Below are positions 14,143 through 22,100 of a DNA stretch of 23,886 bases, in pieces. The stretch is from Clostridium sp. AM58-1XD (GTDB lineage: Bacteria > Bacillota > Clostridia > Lachnospirales > Lachnospiraceae). Location of the stretch: the NCBI RefSeq assembly GCF_003464085.1, contig NZ_QSDR01000047.1, forward strand, positions 1 to 23,886. Direction: 5' to 3'. Positions within the stretch are counted from its first letter, which is position 1. Every line of letters begins with the position of its first letter. Position numbers and translations under genes: made by a program. The notes under the pieces are model-generated. The model saw only the letters and a program-made list of their open reading frames with translations, was not told the origin of the DNA and did no database searches.

Positions 14143-15543
14143 TTATTCCTCTCCCTTCGTGCTGTACTGAAAATGATATGTAAGGTAAACGTGTTCCAGA
14201 GAATCTTTGTCGATCACGTCTACATCAAACCATGCAGAATCAATATCTGCCGTATATTTACCGCTTTCCGCAACCACACATTTGACAAGCTTTCCTTCAT
14301 CTACCATGGCTGTGCCCACAGCCTGAAGCTGGCCGGTCACAGTAGCTCTGCCGTTTGTATCGTTATCCACCATACCGATCAGACTTTCTGCCTGTTTATT
14401 CATGCGGTAAATCAGCTCGTATCTCGTCTTTGTTCTTCTGATCTTCTTCCAGCCGTCATCTCCGTCGTTTGCATCGATGAGCGTATTGACGGCATTGTCG
14501 ATCCAGACTTCTTTTGATGTATTATAGGAAAGCACAAGACAGCCTTTTTTCTCCGCCGCAGTCATTTGAGATGGTGTAAGCGGTTCTAAAAGTTCTGTAA
14601 AACCATTTACAACCGTATGAGTCAGAGATTTATCAGATTTGCATGCCGCAATCATACCGGCAATTCTGGCTGCTGTCAGACAGCCGTCCATTTCTTTTTC
14701 TCCTTCTTTCACCCAGGCGTTAAGCACGTATACGATTGATTTGTCGTTAAATGCAGCTGCATGTTCCTGTCTCGTTTCCAGCGCTGTGCTGTGCTTTTCT
14801 GCTGCAACAGCAATTGCAAACTGACCAACGTCAAAAATTCGTTCCATAAATGACTGCATAAGCAGATGAGTATCCGTATCCTCAGTATCCACACATAAGG
14901 TGTTAAAGTAAAATGGTTCAACTGCTGCAAATCCGTCGCTATAATCCTGCGCTGTCACAGTAGGATTCGTTCCTGCAGTGAATTTTTCCTGACTGCAGTC
15001 ATCTAATTTTCCATCAGCAATAACGGCTGCGTCAAATCGTTTTGATCCCCTCATCGCTTCTGCAAGAGCAGATGCCTCTTTTCCCTCAGCTGCTGCGAAC
15101 TCATAGTGTTCCAGCTCTTTCAGTCCTGTATAAATCATACATTCTTTTCTGCTTCCATCCGTAAGTTTTGTACGGACTGTTACAGAAAATTCTCTGCTTC
15201 CAGGATATTTTGCAGTGATGCTCATTGCTTCTGTTTCGCCTGTTTTCAGCTTTACTTCCGCCTTTGTGCCGCCGTTACCGGCTCTGCATGCAATAATGGT
15301 CTTCGCTCCGCCTGCAAATACCTGTTCTAATACCCCCGTTCCGCCGGAACTGCCGTATACAGCCTCGTATCCGTCTTCTGCTGGAACTTCTACAGCCTTT
15401 CCCACAGGTCCGAAGTCAGCCTGAAATACAACGGCTGCGATCCCGTCTACGGCTTCTGCAAGGGCGTTTTTCTTATCCTGTGCGATATTGAAATAAACGC
15501 CCGGCCTCGTCTTGTTTTCTCCAATTACAAATGTTCCTGCCAT
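14143..15543 (-). CDS. Contractile tail sheath protein (XkdK-like, 466 aa)
   Basis: It forms the contractile outer sheath that drives the tube through the target envelope. It starts MAGTFVIGENKTRPGVYFNI with the P-G-V-Y-x-N/R motif common at the front of sheath proteins. Conserved sections include VVFQADFGPVGKAVEVPAED, VYGSSGGTGVLEQVFAGGAK, NTLCVDTEDTDTHLLMQSFM and the C-terminal KKIRRTKTRYELIYRMNKQA and DVIDKDSLEHVYLTYHFQYS. Length matches XkdK and diffocin sheaths. The start overlaps the stop of the 58-aa gene (TAATG), with AAGGAGG seven bases before the ATG. Presence of this gene makes the particle myovirus-like (R-type). Confidence 0.95.
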   Translation of the reverse strand: MAGTFVIGENKTRPGVYFNIAQDKKNALAEAVDGIAAVVFQADFGPVGKAVEVPAEDGYEAVYGSSGGTGVLEQVFAGGAKTIIACRAGNGGTKAEVKLKTGETEAMSITAKYPGSREFSVTVRTKLTDGSRKECMIYTGLKELEHYEFAAAEGKEASALAEAMRGSKRFDAAVIADGKLDDCSQEKFTAGTNPTVTAQDYSDGFAAVEPFYFNTLCVDTEDTDTHLLMQSFMERIFDVGQFAIAVAAEKHSTALETRQEHAAAFNDKSIVYVLNAWVKEGEKEMDGCLTAARIAGMIAACKSDKSLTHTVVNGFTELLEPLTPSQMTAAEKKGCLVLSYNTSKEVWIDNAVNTLIDANDGDDGWKKIRRTKTRYELIYRMNKQAESLIGMVDNDTNGRATVTGQLQAVGTAMVDEGKLVKCVVAESGKYTADIDSAWFDVDVIDKDSLEHVYLTYHFQYSTKGEE

Positions 15544-15719
15544 TAAATGACCTCCTTATTTAAAAAAATTTTAATAACCTTTTCTGCTTCCTCTTTTGTC
15601 GCCGCTTTCATTCCTGCAGCTTTTAATGCCGCGGCCGCACACTCCTGCCGCGTTCCAAAAATCTTTTCCGCTGCAGCAGAAAGCTCTTTTGCACTGTACA
15701 TATTCTGATCTTCCATCAT
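15543..15719 (-). CDS. Small helical protein before the sheath gene (58 aa)
   Basis: From ATG 15719 the frame reads MMEDQNMYSAKELSAAAEKI, FGTRQECAAAALKAAGMKAA, TKEEAEKVIKIFLNKEVI and stops in TAA overlapping the sheath ATG. AAGGGAG is well placed upstream. The predicted fold is all-helical: a two-helix unit (F-G-x-x-x-E-x-x-x-A-A-L-K-x-A-G, then T-x-x-E-A-x-x-x-I-x-x-F-L-x-K-E-V). I believe similar small proteins precede sheath genes in clostridial phages, but I cannot name a family. Overlap with the sheath suggests coupled translation and perhaps a sheath-assembly role. Confidence 0.7.
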   Translation of the reverse strand: MMEDQNMYSAKELSAAAEKIFGTRQECAAAALKAAGMKAATKEEAEKVIKIFLNKEVI

Positions 15720-15720
15720 G

Positions 15721-16614
15721 TCATTCTCCCTTCCAAGAAGTATTTACCCCTGTAAGCCTGTGTTTTTTCTCCGGATGGCGCAGAAGCCCGTAAACTGCCT
15801 TTACGATGATCTGACTTTTCCTGAATCCATCCCTGTCGGGATGAAATTCCACATTCTTAATAAACATGGGAGAACCGTCTGCCATCGCAATCTCCTCTTC
15901 TTCCAGCAGCCTGTCCGAAATAGACGCAGCCATTTTGGCCGCTGTATTTCTGTCACAGCTAAAAACTGAGATGTCTGCTTTGCATTTCATCCATTTTACG
16001 GCAGCAGATGACGAATTTTTTTCGCTCTCTGCCTTTCTGAGACGACAGTAACATGCAGACGCGCTTCCCGTAATATCCGTCACTTCTTCCGGTACGTCAT
16101 ACCACAGAACAACGGCTTCCGGATAAATCTCCTTCAGTTTTCTGTTGAGTGCCAGTACAGGATCAGGATCTGTCGTATCCTGTACCGGATACTCCATGAC
16201 CACAAACTCTGTGGGACAGCATATGATTCCCTCTACTGCGGCAGAATTTATTGCAGCAGTTTCCCGCGGCGGCGCCTCTGTCAGAGAAATACATGTATCT
16301 CCTCTGTCCTCTGCCTTAATAATCACACCAGACAGGCGTTCACTCATCGCTGAAATCATGGTTTCAACCGTACCTGCGCTGCCCGATGCAGTTATATCGG
16401 CATAAAGCTCTGCTCTCATCCTGGGTCTGCCTTTTCTGCCGGAGAAAAATTTCAAGACAATTCTTGGATACGCTTTATTTTCTGCCCATCCGTTGTCCCC
16501 ATCACGTGGCCAGACCGTATCGAATACCGCCGGACGCCCTTGATATTTTGCCAGTGCCGTACGGATTTCCGGCGTTTCTTCAATCCTTTTGACAATTCGT
16601 TCTCTCCATGTCAT
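15721..16614 (-). CDS. Tail terminator-like protein with two tandem similar halves (297 aa)
   Basis: It lies where the tail terminator/completion gene belongs, before the sheath. Both halves show the same pattern. First half: RMRAELYADITASGSAGTVE TMISAMSERLSGVIIKAED. Second half: MKCKADISVFSCDRNTAAKM AASISDRLLEEEEIAMADGS. In each, a beta strand (A-D-I) is followed by an A/M-rich helix ending S-D/E-R-L, as in small phage tail terminator proteins (usually about 130-150 aa). A length of 297 therefore fits a fused duplication. The linker contains a DPDPVLALNRKLKEIYPEAV helix. The start overlaps the preceding stop as ATGA. The terminator role is inferred; another neck protein is possible. Confidence 0.6.
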   Translation of the reverse strand: MTWRERIVKRIEETPEIRTALAKYQGRPAVFDTVWPRDGDNGWAENKAYPRIVLKFFSGRKGRPRMRAELYADITASGSAGTVETMISAMSERLSGVIIKAEDRGDTCISLTEAPPRETAAINSAAVEGIICCPTEFVVMEYPVQDTTDPDPVLALNRKLKEIYPEAVVLWYDVPEEVTDITGSASACYCRLRKAESEKNSSSAAVKWMKCKADISVFSCDRNTAAKMAASISDRLLEEEEIAMADGSPMFIKNVEFHPDRDGFRKSQIIVKAVYGLLRHPEKKHRLTGVNTSWKGE

Positions 16615-16961
16615 AGGCCTCGTTCAGGACTATCTACATCGGATCGTTTTAATGGGGCTGCCAGCTGATCTTTACCGGATGGCGCTGCCACTCCTGCTTC
16701 ATAAATTTCTGCCATATCTTTTGACCAGCGGATCAGCCATGCCCCCTCTGCCACTTCTCTTACCGGAATCCGGAAATGATTTGTCACATTCCGGATTCCC
16801 GATATGTACTGGACGAGTATTTCCTGTTCCGTCACATCAGCCACAAACCCGGCTTTTCCCTCGGCTTCCTGCCAGCTGCTATGTCTTGCATACAAAAGGT
16901 TTCCTTTTTCAATTTCATTTAAGTCGAAAACAGGACGCGTTTCATTTTTTATCAGGCTCAT
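16611..16961 (-). CDS. Conserved small phage protein (116 aa; DUF5026-like pattern)
   Basis: I set the start at ATG 16961, which has GGAGGAGA seven bases upstream, rather than at 17009. The protein begins MSLIKNETRPVFDLNEIEKG NLLYARHSSW and has FVADVTEQEILVQYISGIRN VTNHFRIPVREVAEGAWLIR W. The central part looks like a small SH3-type barrel. The pattern recalls the family called DUF5026 in clostridial prophages; that name is from memory and unverified. The C-terminus (DQLAAPLKRSDVDSPERGL) looks disordered. Position between the late regulator and the neck protein gives no sure function. Confidence 0.6.
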   Translation of the reverse strand: MSLIKNETRPVFDLNEIEKGNLLYARHSSWQEAEGKAGFVADVTEQEILVQYISGIRNVTNHFRIPVREVAEGAWLIRWSKDMAEIYEAGVAAPSGKDQLAAPLKRSDVDSPERGL

Positions 16962-17005
16962 AATCCTCTCCTCCTTTCCTTTGCCTTTTGCATGGTACCA
17001 TCCTA

Positions 17006-17443
17006 TCACCCAACCGCGCTCAGTTTGTCCCCATTTTTCAGGCGGTCCAGATTTCTGTAAAACAGTCGCCTGTAACCGTAAAAGTCTGTTTTTCCCATGG
17101 GAATTCTGCCGAGGACTGTGTCATATTCCAGCATTTCAAAAGAAACATCTTCCGTAACACTTTTCAATAGATACCTCCAGATCTGGCTGCTGGCTGCTTT
17201 CGCAGCCTCTTCAATCATCCGGCAGTCCTGCTCGTTTTTCAGGTTTTCAAATGCTCTCATCTCTACAGGACTGACATTTCCGCTTTTTCCCGGCATACCG
17301 TCCAGTCTTACGGCAGATAGTCCATAGCGGATTTTCTTTTTCTTCTCAATATACTGAAGACAGAAGTTTTTGAGTTCCCTGTAACGATATGGTGAAATAC
17401 CGTAATCTTTCCATGTAAAATCCCTGACACGTTTTTGTTTCAT
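17006..17443 (-). CDS. Phage late-transcription regulator-like protein (145 aa)
   Basis: First gene of the tail operon. The sequence YGISPYRYRELKNFCLQYIE KKKKIRYGLS, then MRAFENLKNEQDCRMIEEAA KAAS and TDFYGYRRLFYRNLDRL fits a family often annotated RinA/ArpU-like, which in clostridial prophages sits directly before the terminase genes and is thought to activate late transcription. Here no terminase follows; tail genes follow at once, consistent with loss of the head module. The start ATG 17441-17443 has AAGGAAGGGG about nine bases upstream. Two LexA boxes and the main promoter lie directly before it. The activator role is inference from the family. Confidence 0.65.
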   Translation of the reverse strand: MKQKRVRDFTWKDYGISPYRYRELKNFCLQYIEKKKKIRYGLSAVRLDGMPGKSGNVSPVEMRAFENLKNEQDCRMIEEAAKAASSQIWRYLLKSVTEDVSFEMLEYDTVLGRIPMGKTDFYGYRRLFYRNLDRLKNGDKLSAVG

Positions 17444-17495
17444 GCCAACAACCCCTTCCTTTTTTATAAAATAGCCGTTAAGTATTGCATTTTTA

Positions 17496-17534
17496 GAACA
17501 TATGTTCTATAATATATTTATCGAACACATATTC
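17496..17534 (-). promoter_or_regulatory. Pair of LexA (SOS) boxes before the tail operon
   Basis: GAACATATGTTC at 17496-17507 is a perfect GAAC-N4-GTTC palindrome, the core of the Gram-positive DinR/LexA box. GAACACATATTC at 17523-17534 matches with one change. They are 27 bases apart, 53-92 bases before the first gene's start codon, and flank an AT-rich stretch that could hold a weak -10 (TATTAT on the minus strand, 17509-17514). LexA bound here would block the operon until DNA damage, as for diffocins and other SOS-induced tailocins. Confidence 0.75.
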
Positions 17535-17582
17535 TTCAGACAGCTTTTTTATCCGGCTGTAGTTTTAATTTCTTTTTTATTT

Positions 17583-17624
17583 CCTTTAACGGCTTTTTAT
17601 GGCGCCATTTATTTCCGTTAACGG
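17583..17624. promoter_or_regulatory. Repressor operators at the tail-operon promoter
   Basis: CCGTTAACGG at 17615-17624 is a perfect 10-base palindrome and lies just past the -10 of the minus-strand promoter. CCTTTAACGG at 17583-17592 matches in 9 of 10 bases. Half-sites occur at 17475-17481 (CCGTTAA) and 17687-17692 (CCGTTA). Since the same palindrome sits inside the repressor's own promoter, these are likely binding sites of the neighbouring HTH protein. Confidence 0.7.
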
Positions 17625-17636
17625 TTTATATATGAC

Positions 17637-17665
17637 ATAATATATCCGTCAAGTAATATTGTCAA
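17637..17665 (-). promoter_or_regulatory. Strong sigma-A-type promoter for the tail operon
   Basis: On the minus strand, TTGACA (17665-17660) and TATTAT (17642-17637) are separated by 17 bases. An overlapping second set, TTGACG (17652-17647) with TATAAA 16 bases on, may serve as an alternative. Transcription would start near 17630, giving an untranslated leader of about 187 bases that carries an operator and both LexA boxes. Confidence 0.75.
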
Positions 17666-17738
17666 GTGTTTTTTATTCAAAAATAACCGTTAGATATTAT
17701 TCAACAGCGAGTTTTCTTCCTTTTTTCCCTGTATTTCG

Positions 17739-17767
17739 TTGACTTTATCCGTTAACGGTGATATTCT
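17739..17767 (+). promoter_or_regulatory. Repressor-gene promoter with internal operator
   Basis: TTGACT (17739-17744), a 17-base spacer and TATTCT (17762-17767) form a plus-strand promoter. The palindrome CCGTTAACGG (17749-17758) fills the spacer, so bound repressor would shut off its own gene. Divergent promoters with shared operators resemble the control regions of temperate phages and ICEBs1. Confidence 0.7.
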
Positions 17768-17795
17768 TGATACATAAAAAGGAGGAAATTATGAC

Positions 17796-18116
17796 ATGGG
17801 ACTGGATATTATTGCACAGAAAAAAAAGGAACTCGGTTTGACAAATGAAGAGCTTGCCCGCCTTTCCGGCGTACCGAAGGGGACAATCGACAAGATTTTA
17901 AGCGGCGTTACAAAGGACCCCAAGTTGGAAACGCTGAAAGCAATAGCCAAGGTTCTTGGCCTGTCCCTTGACGATTTTAACGATGCTCCGAAAAAAAACG
18001 AGCCGTCATATGACGATATCGAAAAGCTGGTAGCCAGAAACGGCAGAAAACTTTCCGCCGATCAAAAGCTCCGTCTGATCAAGCTGCTGTCCGAAATAGA
18101 CATACCAGGTGAGTAA
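17796..18116 (+). CDS. Cro/CI-family (XRE) repressor, ImmR-like
   Basis: The 106-aa protein has an N-terminal helix-turn-helix at about 5-60: IIAQKKKELGLTNEELARLS GVPKGTIDKILSG, then LETLKAIAKVLGLSLDDF. The C-terminal tail (YDDIEKLVARNGRKLSADQK) is short and helical, without a LexA-type peptidase domain, so it cannot cleave itself; removal would rely on the metalloprotease encoded next. It abuts that gene (TAA followed directly by ATG). The start ATG 17796 is 10 bases from AGGAGG. A closer ATG at 17791 gives only a 16-codon frame. Likely target: the CCGTTAACGG sites in front of it and at the tail operon. Confidence 0.88.
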   Translation: MGLDIIAQKKKELGLTNEELARLSGVPKGTIDKILSGVTKDPKLETLKAIAKVLGLSLDDFNDAPKKNEPSYDDIEKLVARNGRKLSADQKLRLIKLLSEIDIPGE

Positions 18117-18842
18117 ATGAATTATCGATTGATTGATAAGAAAGTTTTAGAAGTGATTAAAGAATGTGGAGTGCAGTCATTTCCCATTGACTGTACCGCC
18201 ATTTTGAAGCATTATCAGATAAAACTGCTGCCTTACGAATACCTGCAGCGAGAAAACAGGGAATTATTTGAGATTGCTGCTACCTACTCAGATGAAGCTT
18301 TTCAGTACGAAGATATCATCTGCTTCAACAGTGACCGCCCTTCTTCCAGGATCCGTTTTTCTCTTATGCACGAACTTGGACACTTTAAACTGAATCATGG
18401 AAAGGATTACACAGCGGAATCAGAAAAAGAGGCGAATTATTTTTCCAGCCATCTTCTCGCACCGCGCATTGCCATCTATTTTTCAGAGTGCAAAACATCT
18501 GCTGATGTGGCAAAACGGTTTCAGCTGTCCCAGTCAGCGTCGGATTATGCATTTAATGACTACCGGCGATGGCGCAGAATGTCCGCTTATCATTTGAATG
18601 GGGTTGACAGGGAACTGTATCTCCATTTTCATTCTGCAGAAGAAGGCGGATTTATCTGGAACATTCACACCTGCCGGCGCTGTGGTCACCGGATTATCAA
18701 TCGGCCGGAGCAGGTCTTCTGCGATCTCTGTCAGCGCAGTTCCTCCCAGGACGACCGTTATTTTCTCCCTGGTATTCCTGACCAGACACAGAGGTTTCCA
18801 GTGGAAGAATGGGGTTTCTACCATCCAAAGGATTTTTTTTAA
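18117..18842 (+). CDS. ImmA/IrrE-family metalloprotease (anti-repressor)
   Basis: The zinc-protease motif HELGH is at residues 85-89 and the third ligand region EANYFSSHLLAP at 105-116, as in ImmA of ICEBs1 and IrrE of Deinococcus. The N-terminal MNYRLIDKKVLEVIKECGV and CFNSDRPSSRIRFSLMHELG stretches are typical. A C-terminal zinc ribbon follows: CRRC (186-189) and CDLC (202-205). The length (241 aa) exceeds ImmA (about 169 aa) because of this ribbon. The gene is coupled to the HTH gene. In ICEBs1 the protease cleaves ImmR and induces the element; here the same arrangement likely relieves repression of the tail operon. Confidence 0.88.
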   Translation: MNYRLIDKKVLEVIKECGVQSFPIDCTAILKHYQIKLLPYEYLQRENRELFEIAATYSDEAFQYEDIICFNSDRPSSRIRFSLMHELGHFKLNHGKDYTAESEKEANYFSSHLLAPRIAIYFSECKTSADVAKRFQLSQSASDYAFNDYRRWRRMSAYHLNGVDRELYLHFHSAEEGGFIWNIHTCRRCGHRIINRPEQVFCDLCQRSSSQDDRYFLPGIPDQTQRFPVEEWGFYHPKDFF

Positions 18843-18864
18843 GCATTTTTACATATGTTAAGAA

Positions 18865-18984
18865 GAATCCCACTCGTGGGATTCTCCGCCTGCGGCAGGT
18901 CGCTTCAGCGACATCATTCCTTACCGCCGCAGTGCGATCCCTGCGGAGCGTTTTATTCCATAGGGCGTGCCCTATGGAATAAAA
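18865..18984. repeat. Cluster of perfect hairpins after the protease gene
   Basis: Five inverted repeats follow one another: 18865-18884 (GAATCCCA/TGGGATTC, loop CTCG), 18889-18899 (CCTG/CAGG), 18899-18912 (GTCGCT/AGCGAC), 18927-18946 (CCGCAG/CTGCGG) and 18951-18984 (TTTTATTCCATAGGGC and its exact complement with a 2-base centre). The last can act as a terminator for the plus-strand repressor/protease genes, but the series of distinct palindromes looks like a dispersed intergenic repeat element of the host genome. Confidence 0.75.
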
Positions 18985-18985
18985 A

Positions 18986-19024
18986 CCGTTCCGAAAACAC
19001 CAATTCAGGCTATTTTCGGAACGG
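18986..19024 (-). terminator. Rho-independent terminator of the carAB operon
   Basis: CCGTTCCGAAAA (18986-18997) pairs perfectly with TTTTCGGAACGG (19013-19024) around a 15-base loop. Read on the minus strand it is followed by TTTTT (18985-18981). It lies 78 bases past the carB stop, on the right side to end carAB and keep its transcription out of the convergent protease gene. Confidence 0.85.
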
Positions 19025-19102
19025 ATTCTAAAAGATTCTAAAATTATATCTGCTTATTCAATTCAAGGCTGTTACTGTCTTCTTCTGCTGTTCGCTGAAA
19101 GC

Positions 19103-22100
19103 TCACACATTTTCCACCGTAGCGATATCCACCAGTGTCAGTTCCTTCGCCCTGTTCTCCAGACTCGTTGCCAGAGCTGCTGCCGTATCCATGGACGTCA
19201 GCACGCTGACTCCTGTTTCGATCGCATTTCTTCTGATTACAAATCCATCTTTTGAGTGTTCTGCCCCCTGAGGCGGGATATCGATGATTAAATCAATTTC
19301 GTGTCCCAGAACCAGGTCCAGAATATTCGGAGATTCCTGCTCCAGCTTCGGTACGCTAAGTACCCGTACCCCATGGTCATGCAGGTATTTCGCAGTTCCT
19401 CTCGTAGCGAAGATCCGGTATCCAATGGCCTGGAATCGTTTTGCAATTTCCACTGCATCTTCCTTCTCCTCGTCTCTGACGGTGAATATCATATTCTTAT
19501 ACTTAGGAAGCTTAATTCCTGCTCCCTGGAATGCTTTATACAGCGCTTCATTAAATGTCTTAGCAATTCCCAGGCACTCTCCTGTAGACTTCATCTCCGG
19601 CCCAAGGCTGATGTCTGCTCCGTGAATCTTTTCGAATGAGAACACAGGCATCTTGATAGCAATATAATCCGCCTCTTTCTGCAGGCCCGGCTTGTAGCCC
19701 AGTTCGCGGATCGTATGACCGCAGATAATCCTTGTAGCCAGCGGGACAATCGGAATTCCTGTCACCTTGCTGATATATGGAACCGTACGGGAAGAACGGG
19801 GATTTACTTCGATGATATAGACGTCTTCTCCGTCCACAATGAACTGGATATTGATCATGCCTTTTACATGAAGGGCGCGGGCCAGTTTTTCCGTGTACTC
19901 TACGATCGTTTTCTTATTACTATCCGTAATACTCTGTGACGGATATACGGAGATACTGTCTCCTGAATGAATTCCTGTCCGCTCAATATGCTCCATAATT
20001 CCAGGGATCAGGATATCTCTACCGTCGCAGATAGCGTCGACCTCGATTTCCTTTCCCATGATATATTTATCTACCAGAATCGGATGTTCCTGGGCGATCT
20101 GATTGATAATTCCGATAAATTCGTCGATATCTTCATCGCAGATGGCGATCTGCATTCCCTGTCCGCCCAGAACGTAGGACGGTCTGACAAGAACGGGATA
20201 ACCCAGCTGGTTAGCCGCGCTCTTGGCTTCTTCCGCCGTATACACCGTATGACCGGCCGGTCTCGGTATGCCGCAGGTCTCCAGGATTTCATCGAACCGC
20301 TCCCTGTCCTCTGCCGCATCTACATCTTCTGCTGCAGTACCAAGGATCGGAACTCCCATTTTCATCAGCGCTTCCGTGAGTTTGATGGCCGTCTGGCCGC
20401 CGAACTGTACGACCGCTCCGTCCGGTTTTTCTATGTCTACGATGCTTTCCACATCCTCCGGTGTCAATGGTTCAAAGTACAGCTTATCTGCAATGTCAAA
20501 GTCCGTGCTGACTGTCTCCGGATTGTTATTGATAATAATTGTTTCATAGCCTTCCTTGCTGAAGGTCCATGTGCTGTGTACCGAACAGAAGTCAAATTCG
20601 ATTCCCTGTCCGATCCTGATCGGACCGGAACCGAGAACGAGCACCTTTTTCCTGTCATTTGTCATCTCTGCCTCATTTTCGCTTCCGAAGCAGGAATAGT
20701 AGTACGGCGTAGCTGCTGCAAATTCTGCTGCACATGTATCTACCATCTTATAAGCCGCACGGATATTGTTCTTATACCGCATAGCCTTAATTTCTTCCTG
20801 AGAAATCGCTGTCAGTCTGGAGATAACGTGATCAGGGAATTCCATCCTTTTAGCTTCTTTTAAAATCTCTTCCGAAAGGAATTTTTCCACCATTCCGTCC
20901 AGCTGGTTTTCCTGCCCTGCCGCAGCCTTTACTCCGCCTTTTCCTGATCTGGCGGCGCGCACCTTCCAGCCAACTGTCTTTAGGGCATTTTCCATTTCCA
21001 CAATAGCGGATATCTTGTCAATAAACCAGATATCAATCCTTGTAATCTCATGAATCGTCTCATAGGACACGTTTCTTCTAAGTGCCTCGGCAATTACCCA
21101 GATTCTTCTGTCATCGACTTTGTACAGCATATCCAGCAGTTCATCGTCGCTCATCCCAGAAAAATCATAGGACATCAGACTGTCCACATGCTGTTCCAGA
21201 GAACGGATTGCCTTCATCAGGCCACCTTCGAAATTGGTACAGATACTCATAACCTCTCCGGTCGCCTTCATCTGTGTTCCGAGTGTCCTGTTTGCGCTGA
21301 TAAATTTATCAAAAGGAAGCCTCGGCATCTTTACTACGCAGTAGTCCAGCATTGGTTCAAAGCTGGCATATGTCTTCTGGGTAACTGCATTCCTAATCTC
21401 ATCCAGCGTATATCCCAGCGCAATCTTTGCGGCTACTTTGGCAATCGGATATCCGGTCGCTTTGGACGCCAAAGCGGAAGAACGGCTGACACGGGGATTT
21501 ACTTCGATTACACAGTACTCAAAACTGTCCGGATTCAGCGCATACTGAACATTACAACCGCCCGTAATTCCCAATTCTGTAATAATATTCAGTGCCGACG
21601 TACGAAGCATCTGGTATTCCTTATCCCCCAGTGTCTGGGAAGGAGCCACTACGATGCTGTCGCCAGTGTGGACACCCACAGGATCAATGTTTTCCATATT
21701 ACATACGGTAATCACATTGCCGGCTCCGTCTCTCATAACCTCATATTCGATTTCCTTCCAGCCAGCAATACAGCGTTCTACGAGAACCTGTCCTACTCGT
21801 GAAAGTCTCAGTCCATTCTGAAGAATTTCCACCAGTTCTTCCTGGTCATGAGCGATTCCACCGCCGCTTCCTCCCAGCGTATAGGCCGGACGGAGCACGA
21901 TCGGATATCCGATCGTATTGGTAAATTCGATGCCATCCTCAACATTTTCAACGACCTTGGAGGGAGCCACCGGTTCCCCGATCTTTTCCATCGTTTCCTT
22001 GAATTCCAGACGGTCTTCCGCCTTTTTAATGGTAGCGGCCGTCGTTCCGATCAGCTTTACGTTGTTTTCTTTAAAGAAACCGGCTTCCTCCAGTTCCATG

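Noticed and set aside
17444..17795. CRISPR-like or tRNA-type feature in the AT-rich control region
   Set aside because: The recurrent CCGTTAA elements are short palindromic operators at irregular spacing, not repeats with spacers, and no cloverleaf can be drawn.
18843..19102. Attachment site for an integrative phage
   Set aside because: No integrase or tRNA gene and no direct repeat with the left end of the window was found; the structures are inverted repeats.
19967..20863. 298-aa plus-strand frame inside carB
   Set aside because: Antisense to a strongly conserved carB; no start signal and low protein likeness.
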